Source: Cladocopium goreaui
Taxonomy: Eukaryota > Sar > Dinophyceae > Suessiales > Symbiodiniaceae
Direction of reading: 5' to 3'
Length of the DNA stretch: 64,000 bases
Assembly (NCBI GenBank): GCA_947184155.2
Contig: CAMXCT020006201.1
Coordinates: 52,626 to 116,625 of the forward strand
The position numbers and the translations under genes are program-made. The number at the start of each line of letters is the position of its first letter. Position 1 is the stretch's first letter. The notes under the pieces are model-generated. The model did no database searches and was not told the DNA's origin. It saw only the letters and a list, made by a program, of their open reading frames with translations. Positions 57,666-64,000 of this stretch are shown here, piece after piece.

Positions 57666-57675
57666 AGCTTCCACA

Positions 57676-57698
57676 AGCTTTCTTTTGTCAAGAAAGCT
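57676..57698 (+). repeat. Short palindrome, 9-bp arms AGCTTTCTT/AAGAAAGCT
   Basis: One of the longest perfect arms; loop TTGTC. Confidence 0.95.
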
Positions 57699-57709
57699 AA
57701 AGAGGGGAA

Positions 57710-57726
57710 GCCCTTTTGTCAAGGGC
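57710..57726 (+). repeat. Short palindrome, arms GCCCTT/AAGGGC
   Basis: 6-bp arms, loop TTGTC; third copy in 80 bp upstream of nested gene 3. Confidence 0.9.
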
Positions 57727-57919
57727 CTTTACTCCTAGTAGTCAAGCTTGAGTTTTCAAACAGCTGCAGTGGTAGAAATGCCTGCCAGGTGTGAACCCCC
57801 CTTTAGTCAAGGCACCCAAAAGAACATGCATTGCATATTTTTCAGTGTGTTTCTCTAAAATTCCATGAAAAAAACACCCTGAGAAAGTTTCCATACATTT
57901 GAAATCAAGTTGGTGGGGC

Positions 57920-58260
57920 CAAACCATGAGAAAACCATCATGACACTTTGGTTGGATTATCCACTGTTGTATCTGTTTTCATGTGGTGTATATCTTCATT
58001 TGTTGTCAGAAAATGTGTACTTGATTGATATATACATAATATATATATATTTGTGTATATAATCAGTTTTCAAAATTTCAGTATATACTTAAAAATGTAT
58101 ATGCATATGAATGTATATATATATAGTGTTTTTTTTGTAATATATATATATATACAGATTTTTGTTTTTTTACATATATTTATTTAAATATATAATTCAA
58201 TTATTTATATTTAGTTCATTTATTTCATTTATTTATTAATATATTTTCACCCCTTAATAA
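57920..58260. other. Spacer between nested genes 3 and 4
   Basis: AT-rich with TATATA and TTTATTTAT runs, no gene. Confidence 0.6.
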
Positions 58261-58321
58261 TTTGTTCTTGTTGGCAACCTTTGGGCAAGGAGCCTGGGGT
58301 GAAACATACATAGCCCAACCA

Positions 58322-58348
58322 TGTCAAACCTTTTGTCAAGGAATGACA
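58322..58348 (+). repeat. Short palindrome with outer arms TGTCA/TGACA
   Basis: Inner CCTT/AAGG, AA/AA internal loop, then TGTCA/TGACA; loop TTGTC; spacer DNA. Confidence 0.85.
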
Positions 58349-58423
58349 GGTATCTGTGCAAGGGCCAGCCATGCATCAATTGGGCAGATATCTATAGCAC
58401 CACCATTGCCTTTGCTGACTGAA

Positions 58424-58467
58424 ACCCTTTTGTCAAGGGTAGGGGGCCCTTTTGGCAAGGAACCCCC
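58424..58467 (+). repeat. Two adjacent short palindromes
   Basis: ACCCTT-TTGTC-AAGGGT at 58424-58440, then GGGGG-C-CCTT-TTGGC-AAGG-AA-CCCCC at 58442-58467. Confidence 0.9.
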
Positions 58468-58480
58468 AGGGCCAAAAGCC

Positions 58481-59590
58481 CTAGCTCAGCAACTCTTCTC
58501 TCAAAGCTCTGGCTTGCTCTTTGGTTAGATGCTCAGCTTGCAGCCTTCTGTGGATAACCCCAATCACCTCTCTGTATTGTGGGGTCATTTTCTTTGTCAC
58601 TTCGACTATGTGGTGAATAGGTTCAGGTGGCCCATGGCTTCCTTGGATGTAGGCCCTTTCTGGGTTCCTGGGATAGGTTACCTTCAAGGTTTTCCATGGC
58701 TGTTTTTTTGTGCTTACTGCAGCTGTGCTTACTGCAGCTGCAGGCCTTTTCATTTTGGAACCCTTCTTCTCTTTTTTGCATGTTTGTTTTTTACCCAAGG
58801 CCAAAGCTTTTGTCAAGCTTTGGTCTTGGTCCTTTGAGTTCCAGCTTGGTCTCTTTAGCACCAAAGAACCCTTTCTCCTTTTCAAAAAAGATCCCTCATC
58901 AGGTAATGCATTGGAACTGCTTGCTGCTGCTCCTTTTGTCAAGGGGCTGTCCTCCAATGGCAAGGCATTGGATTGCTGTGGGCTTTGCAAGCACTTGGGG
59001 AAGCCACTGGAATCCATGGAGATGGCAGAATCTTCTTTCTTAAGCTGCCTCCTTTTGGCAAGGGGGCCAGCTTCTTCTTCCTCTTGCTGCCCCCTTTTGT
59101 CAAGGGAAGCAGCTTCTCTTTCCTCATCACTGTTTTGCTCTGTGTCCTTGCCTGCCAAGTTTTGTGCAAGCTCTTTCAGCAGCTGGTATTCTTTTCCACT
59201 CACTTTTGCTGCTACTTTTGCAAGCTCTTCCTCAGATTTCAACCTTCTAAGATGAAGGAGGACAGTTGTAACCCTTTCTGCTCTCATGTTGCAGTATACC
59301 AGTCCATTGAAGTCTGTTGTGTTTATCTTCGGTTTGTGCTGGACCAGCTTCAGCAATGCTTGCCTCAGAGGACCTGGGTGGATCTCACCTGTGGGGGAAA
59401 GATCCAACAAAGCTTCCAACAGAGGCAGGCAATGCACTAGGCCCTTGGCATCTGTGGCTTGCTGCCTGCTGACAGTCTCATACCTTCCCAGTGAAGACAC
59501 CAAAGAGACATGTTGGTTCAATGTTTGGAAAAGCACAAAGGGGTCCACCATTGGCTTGGAGAAGTGCCTTGCCCCACCCTTGCTGGCCAT
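58481..59590 (-). CDS. Helical protein of the nested transposon (369 aa)
   Basis: Intact from ATG at 59590 (MASKGGARHFSKPMVD). The N-terminal 150 residues look folded (LVHCLPLLEALLDLSPTGEI, then LVYCNMRAERVTTVLLHLRR). The middle is acidic and low-complexity, with LDKR, LAKR and LTKG peptides from in-frame palindromes and a Lys-rich stretch KKEKKGSKMKRPAA. The last 70 residues form an amphipathic helix region (YREVIGVIHRRLQAEHLTKE). No domain recognised. It is the gene closest to the right TIR and points into the element. Confidence 0.6.
   Translation of the reverse strand: MASKGGARHFSKPMVDPFVLFQTLNQHVSLVSSLGRYETVSRQQATDAKGLVHCLPLLEALLDLSPTGEIHPGPLRQALLKLVQHKPKINTTDFNGLVYCNMRAERVTTVLLHLRRLKSEEELAKVAAKVSGKEYQLLKELAQNLAGKDTEQNSDEEREAASLDKRGQQEEEEAGPLAKRRQLKKEDSAISMDSSGFPKCLQSPQQSNALPLEDSPLTKGAAASSSNALPDEGSFLKRRKGSLVLKRPSWNSKDQDQSLTKALALGKKQTCKKEKKGSKMKRPAAAVSTAAVSTKKQPWKTLKVTYPRNPERAYIQGSHGPPEPIHHIVEVTKKMTPQYREVIGVIHRRLQAEHLTKEQARALREELLS
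58801..58823 (+). repeat. Short palindrome, 9-bp arms CCAAAGCTT/AAGCTTTGG
   Basis: Perfect arms, loop TTGTC; encodes SLTKAL in nested gene 4. Confidence 0.95.
59093..59120 (+). repeat. Short palindrome with outer arms GCTGC/GCAGC
   Basis: Inner CCCTT/AAGGG, outer GCTGC/GCAGC; encodes SLDKRG. Confidence 0.9.
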
Positions 59591-59603
59591 TGCTTCAAAA
59601 CTA

Positions 59604-59624
59604 GAATCCTTTGGTCAAGGGTTC
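59604..59624 (+). repeat. Short palindrome upstream of nested gene 4, arms GAATCCTT/AAGGGTTC
   Basis: 8-bp arms with one T-G wobble, loop TGGTC, 13 nt before the ATG at 59590. Confidence 0.9.
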
Positions 59625-59635
59625 CCCCAAAACTA

Positions 59636-59658
59636 AGCTAGCTTTTGTCAAGCCAGCT
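59636..59658 (+). repeat. Short palindrome, arms AGCT.GCTT/AAGC.AGCT
   Basis: Outer AGCT/AGCT and inner GCTT/AAGC with one mismatch, loop TTGTC. Confidence 0.85.
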
Positions 59659-59749
59659 ACAAAATCTTGATGGATCCTACTTGAGACAAATGGTTACATA
59701 TGGCTCTCATGCAGTTTGGCCAGAAGCTTGGCCCATGGCACACACTCAA

Positions 59750-59940
59750 GGTGAAAATCAACAGAAAAATCAATAGGAAAATCAACAACTTAATCAATAC
59801 TGCAGAGGCATCAAAACATGTACATCTGAAGCCAAATCAATATTTTCGGATGAAAACAAATCAATAAAAAAACTTGGTAGTTCTATTGATTTTTTCAATA
59901 AAAATTGGAAAATCAATATCAATAGAAAACTATCTGTTCC
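59750..59940. repeat. Right subterminal ATTGATT/AATCAAT repeats
   Basis: About ten AATCAA(C/T)A or TATTGATT words in both orientations, mirroring the left subterminal region. Confidence 0.7.
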
Positions 59941-59972
59941 TATTGATTACAATCAATATCCGATGCTCAGGG
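59941..59972 (-). repeat. Right terminal inverted repeat of the nested transposon
   Basis: Exact reverse complement of 50770-50801. The ATG inside it (59963) is an accident of the insertion and not the start of the downstream gene. Confidence 0.95.
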
Positions 59973-59974
59973 TC

Positions 59975-61954
59975 TTTCGTCAACATGATCAGCATGCTTT
60001 CGAGAAACTCTTGGTGGATTGGGCTTCTTTGGCTGCAGCTATGGATGCTCATGGTGGTGCGCTTGCTTTCGGTCAGTGGAAAGATTGGGGCTGCACCTTT
60101 GATCTGCGGCATCTGCAGCAAGAATGGGAGTCAAATCTCTTTGTGGACTTGCAAAATGAATGTCAAGGAAATGTCACGCATCACGGAAGTCTCTCATCTC
60201 AAATCCGGCCGACTGTAGCAACATTGCAGGAAACAGTGGACTTGGAGGCTTTGCAAGCCTACTTGGAAAGTGGCTCAGACAGAAGGACTTCGCAGCTTCG
60301 GGCCTATGTTGATCGTCATGCTTCTGAAGGAGTTCGCGTGGGGCGCTTTTCTACTGTCTCTGTCGGGTACTACAAGGCCCCCAATTATGGTCGTTTACTT
60401 GCTCGTGGCCCTGCTGCACAAAAACTCACTCGAGAAGCTCGTGGAAAAGCCTTCCCCCATGCCATTGAGATTGATGCAGCTTGTTGCCATCCTCGTCTTC
60501 TCTTGCGAAAACTTCGAGATATGGGATTGGACGAGGCAGGTAGTTTCCAGATGCTTCGTCTCTTCTGTGAGAACTACAAGTCATGGCGGTCAGTTTTGGC
60601 TCAGTATCTTTGCGTTGATGTCCAGGAGGCAAAAAAGGAACTTATCCGCATCTTCTACGGTGGCAACCCGCGTTTCGATATTCCATGGCTCCGCAAGCTT
60701 GGGGAAGAAGTTCAGGCAGCTGCTCATCTGATTCTACAAGATCACAGACATACTCATCTTTCTGATTTGTACAATGATCGCAGACATCCTGAATTCAGTC
60801 GGCCTTGTTCTTTGCTATCATTCGATGAAGCTGACCTATTGGACACCATTCGGACCCATGCGCATGTGAAAATGGAGGTTGCTCTCTTTGACGGAGGCAT
60901 TGTGTCGTGCACATCTGTGCAAGATCTCTTTTGGTTGCATCGTGCTTGCGCAGAAACTTCCCACAACATCATCCCCGTCGAGATCAAAAGTGAGCCGCAA
61001 AGTATGAAGACTTTCTTGCATATGTTGGTGTGCAAGAACATCGTGAACATGATGGAAGTCGAAATTCCTTCCACTCCGGCAAACTGTTTGCTCTTTGCTG
61101 TTCAAGGTGTTGCACCTCATGTTGATCTCAGTAGTTTGCGCCAAGTTTTGCAAGACAAGCCAGAGTCCTCGCTTTCCGCTCATCAATTCAATGAAGCTTT
61201 GGCAGATGCAGACTCTGCAGCCGACACTGCTTGGCAATTGCATTGCATCTCCAAGGATGAGTTGCTCTCCGTTGTCCCAGCGCACCCGATCCTTTGTCAT
61301 GAACGTTCTGGAGAATGTCAAGGACACTGGTGGTCCTTTGTGATGATTGAGGATGAGGCAAGGCTATTTGATTCTGAGATTCCTTCTTTCGAAGTGACTG
61401 CTCGATGGGAAACCTTTGCATCTGCTTTGGAAAAATCTGATGCATTGACTTTCTTCGAACTGAAACAGATGCACTTGAAGACGGAAATGTCGATGTCAGA
61501 GGCATATCACTTGCAAGGTCGTGGCCGTGCGGATGGATCCTCCACAGTGAAGTCCGTGCGAACACCCCTCAAGAATTGTGCTCTGTGTGGATCTTGTCTA
61601 TATCCCAAGCGCAAACAGTTCTCTACGGCAACAGTTTATAGACTCGAAGGTCCCGAGACTGTCCTGCACCAGCCTATGCGATGTGGACAGAAGTCATGCC
61701 AAGCCTCCCACTACTACAACTTCGTGTGGAGCAACGGCATCAAGACCAATTCGCTCGATCCCAACCAGGCCGAGTATATCTTCGTGACCGCCAACACCGG
61801 GTTCCACGTCTCCTTCCTTGCTTATCACGATGCCCTGCAATTCAGAGGCTACTTGAGCAATCACGCCATCGCCTGGTCCCAAACGAACGCATTATGGGCA
61901 GATGACCATGCACATGCTCGATTTCACAAGGACTATGCATTGGCTCGTCTCTTG
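59975..61954 (+). CDS. Outer transposon gene, middle part: palm-like motif, protease-like signature and Cys cluster
   Basis: Continues the frame broken at 50769 (FRQHDQHAFEKLLVDWASLA). About 60452-60510 it reads FPHAIEIDAACCHPRLLLRK, which recalls the Asp-containing palm motif of family A-type polymerases (D-x-x-x-x-H-P). At 61072-61375 there is a protease-like set. It has a Cys in TPANCLLFAVQ, a His in CQGHWWSFVMI and an Asp in ARLFDSE, the order and spacing of papain/Josephin-fold enzymes. At 61575-61720 lies a Cys cluster (NCALCGSCLYP, then RCGQKSCQASHYYNF) followed by a region like the CxC domains found before KDZ transposases. The exon ends phase 0 at a GT donor (CTCTTG|GTATGG). Confidence 0.65.
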
Positions 61955-62209
61955 GTATGGATGAAAAAAATTGCTTCAATCTATTAACCAGTCTGATGCA
62001 GTACATATATATATATATATTTAATTTTCGTATATGTATGTAAGAGAATATTCATATATATATATATATCATTATTGTTTTCTGTTGAGCAATTACTTAA
62101 TACTATTGGTAGCCCTATGTGTATATTATCAGTTTCTCCACTGTGTTTGGAACGAGTCTGTCATGATGAAACAATCAATATGTAGGAATATATATGCATT
62201 GTTCTGCAG
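61955..62209 (+). other. Intron of the KDZ gene (GT-AG, phase 0)
   Basis: 255 bp, AT-rich, from GTATGG to TTCTGCAG. Both flanking frames are phase 0. The unspliced frame stops 11 codons in (after KKIASIY). The acceptor side opens with HYKQGLLWNVMSELS, continuous with the transposase frame. Confidence 0.8.
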
Positions 62210-63085
62210 CATTACAAACAAGGTCTTCTCTGGAATGTCATGAGCGAACTGTCGGTCATGTGGAAATCCACTATGCCAAGCACTTCCATTCAGAAACTTC
62301 GCACAATTCGCGTAGATGATCCTGTGCATGAAGGGCATCTTCGGGACTTCCACCGATGGTGGCAAACCATCGAAACTCCCCATCGCATGTCGCAGTCTGT
62401 CAAAGAGATCGCTGTCGATGGCCACGAGAAGATCGCCACAAAGTGCTATCATGAAGCACCAGCTCGCGGTGGTCGTCCTCGGAAGGATGGCCATGTCAAA
62501 TTGTTCTACAACGGCTGGTTCATGGCGACACACCCTGGGACCGGAGTCATCCTAGGCCTTTTTGAGATGAAAGATCCAGAGAATTCGGATGTTGCGCTCA
62601 ATCTTGTGCAAAATTTGCTACCGCATTATCCCAAAGTGGATGCAGTACTCTACGATCGAGCCTGTAGCATCTTCAAGAAGGCTAAGAACACACAGGATTT
62701 GAAGCCTGTCAAGTTCTGGTGTGTAGACAAATTCCACGCAAAGGGACATTGCAACAAATGTAAATGTTCCCCGTCTGTGGTGCCAGCAATCGATAAGCGA
62801 CTGAAAAGAGTCAACACATCGATTTCTGAACAGGTGTTTTCGTGGTTCCGTGGGTACAGCTCCACATTCAACTCCATGAACGCGAAACACCAAAGATTCT
62901 ATGTGTTGGCTTACTCGCGTCGACACAATCATTTGCAAAAATTAGATGACATGCAGCACCTCAATCCTTGGTCTGCCCGTAAGTCCACTTTGAAGCGAGC
63001 CGGCGTGCTGCAGAAGCCAGCCAGCCGCAAATATAAGTGTAGGGTCAAGAAGCAAGCCGTCTTGAAGAGACCCGCACAGAAATGA
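62210..63085 (+). CDS. KDZ transposase domain, C-terminal exon
   Basis: The exon opens phase 0 at 62210; an internal ATG at 62240 is not needed. KDZ (Kyakuja-Dileera-Zisupton) transposases use an RNase H-fold D-D-E triad. Candidate residues, numbered from Met 62240, are Asp60 (KEIAVDGHEK), Asp139 (AVLYDRACSIF) and Glu197 (NTSISEQVFSWF). Between the last two is a Cys/His cluster KFHAKGHCNKCKC, typical of the family. YSSTFNSMNAKHQRFYVLAY follows, and a basic tail of KKQAVLKRPAQK ends the protein. This domain should cut and join the ends of the outer element. It is intact here, but its gene is broken upstream. Confidence 0.85.
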   Translation, partial: HYKQGLLWNVMSELSVMWKSTMPSTSIQKLRTIRVDDPVHEGHLRDFHRWWQTIETPHRMSQSVKEIAVDGHEKIATKCYHEAPARGGRPRKDGHVKLFYNGWFMATHPGTGVILGLFEMKDPENSDVALNLVQNLLPHYPKVDAVLYDRACSIFKKAKNTQDLKPVKFWCVDKFHAKGHCNKCKCSPSVVPAIDKRLKRVNTSISEQVFSWFRGYSSTFNSMNAKHQRFYVLAYSRRHNHLQKLDDMQHLNPWSARKSTLKRAGVLQKPASRKYKCRVKKQAVLKRPAQK

Positions 63086-63089
63086 TTTG

Positions 63090-64000
63090 ATGATGTGGAC
63101 TAGAAGATATTTCCAACATCTTCCCAAACCCAAACTCTTCCGCCATCATTTTGCAATTCCGTCATTCGTTGGTGCAATGCATCAAATCAAAGGTGCCAGA
63201 GCGGTTCCGCTTCAAAATCTCTCACAGCTGTCTCGCTCGTCGGACAAAAAAGAGAAGATGCACGCACTGAATCGTTACTGCTTGCTCATGAAATCTTCCA
63301 CGTCTCAATGCCATAATCAGCAATAGATTGCAACACGCCATACAAGAAATTGTCCATGTGAATACACATATTGTTTAAATATGTATAACCTAGAACTGCT
63401 AAGACGCAACCCCTTGTAACATCCAAATAATGGATTTCCATAAATCAGAGAAGCAAAATGAAGCACCGGAAAAAAACATGGATTGACATTAACGTTTCGG
63501 AGTCTGGGTACGAAATTTCTTCTTTCCATTTGGTACTTTCTGAACCTTCATGCCTTGGTCCTCTTTTTCTTGGCCTTTGTTTCATCAGGTGGCTTGCAGC
63601 TGGTGTTCAGCTCATCTTTCTTTTCGTGATCTTCCTTTCAAGACTCCTGCAACCATATCATATTTGATTCTCTAAGGCACTGTCATATCTCCACTTCTAT
63701 CGCACTGGCCTCCACTCTATCGACTAGCATTCTCTATATTGCTCTGCCATCCCATTGCAGTGACATACCATTGGCTTTGAGATCCCTTTCCTTTGACACT
63801 CCTTTGCTTTGGCATCCCCAATATGTAGCATAGATTTTGTTTCGTCATTATTTGAATTCAAATGCGATTTAGGGTATGTGCCGCAGTATATAATTTTAAT
63901 AAAAATGTTCATATTATGTCTTAACTTGATGAACTTAGAATAAACTTTGTCATATCTAGAACCATACTTAATCAGTAAGAATTTATTTGAAGAAATAAAA
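63090..64000. other. Downstream of the outer transposon gene, nothing recognised
   Basis: No supported gene. The outer element's right end should lie here or beyond, but no TIR was found by eye. Confidence 0.4.

Larger units (their letters stand above)
51093..59658 (+). repeat. Short palindrome family arm-CTT-NNNNN-AAG-arm', about 50 copies
   Basis: Dispersed copies of a 13-23 bp hairpin. The core is CTT, a 5-nt loop (TTGTC most often; TGGTC, TTGGC, TGGGC, TTGCC, TGTGC also) and AAG. Arms of 1-6 further bases differ among copies and are complementary within each copy. All but two read in this orientation on the plus strand, so in the mRNAs of the four minus genes the loop is GACAA or similar. 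They occur in coding and spacer DNA alike. Individual strong copies are listed separately. Confidence 0.95.
50770..59972. mobile_element. Nested 9.2-kb DNA transposon with 32-bp perfect TIRs
   Basis: Positions 50770-50801 and 59941-59972 are perfect 32-bp reverse complements beginning CCCTGAGCATCGGATATTGA. Flanks read AAAC-TC on the left and TC-TTTCG on the right, giving a 2-bp TC duplication. Omitting the element and one TC rejoins the reading frame of the interrupted gene. The 200 bp inside each end are packed with AATCAATA/TATTGATT words, as in the subterminal repeats of CACTA-like elements. Four genes, all on the minus strand, fill it. Base use differs from the host gene: T-rich on the plus strand, with many CTTTTGTCAAG palindromes. 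It is probably related to the CMC (CACTA/Mirage/Chapaev) group, though the CCCTGAG end is not the classic CACTA. Confidence 0.9.
47886..63085 (+). mobile_element. Large KDZ/Zisupton-type DNA transposon (coding extent), interrupted by a nested transposon
   Basis: One plus-strand coding unit in pieces: 47886-48270, about 48689-48848, about 48971-50769, 59975-61954 and 62210-63085. It runs from a D5/SF3-like helicase region through a protease-like signature and Cys cluster to a KDZ transposase. The 50770-59972 part is a separate inserted element. True ends and target duplication are not found, so the coordinates give coding extent only. One frameshift near 50030 and the insertion make this copy non-functional as a single gene. 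Confidence 0.75.

Noticed and set aside
51093..59658. CRISPR-like array reading of the repeated palindromes
   Set aside because: Spacing is irregular, copies lie inside genes, arms differ among copies, and the context is eukaryotic transposon DNA.
51093..59658. Rho-independent terminator reading of the hairpins
   Set aside because: They occur in the middle of coding sequence, lack a consistent following T-run, and the DNA appears eukaryotic.
59963..59974. ATG at 59963 as the start of the downstream large protein
   Set aside because: It lies inside the right TIR of the nested element; the real frame continues from the left side of the insertion.
1..64000. tRNA, rRNA or snRNA genes
   Set aside because: None could be recognised by eye; a covariance-model scan would be needed to exclude them.

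Overview
The window looks like nuclear DNA of a protist alga, most likely a dinoflagellate of the Symbiodinium type. The case is indirect. Short coding islands lie far apart in repeat-rich DNA, and their acceptors are mostly AG followed by G. Some donors look like GA rather than GT. There is a run of TTTAGGG-type telomere repeats, RCC1-like tandem repeats and KDZ/Zisupton-like transposon coding. I saw no bacterial operon, rRNA or tRNA gene.

Layout. 1-2.0 kb: intergenic DNA, one weak coding island, microsatellites. 2.0-10.4 kb: a large CATTACCATA-type minisatellite split by a decayed non-LTR retrotransposon (about 3.79-9.20 kb) with an intact ORF1 and a frameshifted endonuclease plus reverse transcriptase. 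10.4-46.2 kb: mostly non-coding DNA with about 25 short plus-strand coding islands that behave like exons of one or more large genes, several families of 90-140 bp inverted-repeat elements, a 31-bp satellite, AT microsatellites, a decayed RCC1-like gene and an interstitial telomeric tract. One inverted-repeat family carries a splice donor in its left end and an acceptor in its right end, and several copies abut coding islands, so it looks like an introner.

47.9-63.1 kb: a large KDZ-type DNA transposon gene on the plus strand. In order it has a D5/SF3-like helicase region, a segment with a polymerase-palm-like motif, a papain/Josephin-like protease signature, a Cys cluster, and a KDZ transposase domain joined by a phase-0 GT-AG intron. 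A second DNA transposon of 9.2 kb (50770-59972) sits inside this coding sequence. It has perfect 32-bp terminal inverted repeats, subterminal ATTGATT repeats and an apparent 2-bp TC target duplication; taking it out brings the two halves of the outer gene back into one frame.

The inner transposon carries four minus-strand genes: a Tnp2-like transposase candidate, a lysine-rich coiled-coil protein, a protein with a HAD-like C-terminal domain, and a helical protein. It also holds about 50 copies of a tiny palindrome, arm-CTT-(5-nt loop)-AAG-arm', inside and between its genes. The loop is nearly constant (TTGTC, TGGTC, TTGGC, TGGGC) while the arms differ from copy to copy and stay complementary. 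In frame the copies encode LTKG or LDKR, and one lies just upstream of each of the four start codons. I found none outside this transposon. This hairpin family is the best candidate for an undescribed system in the window.
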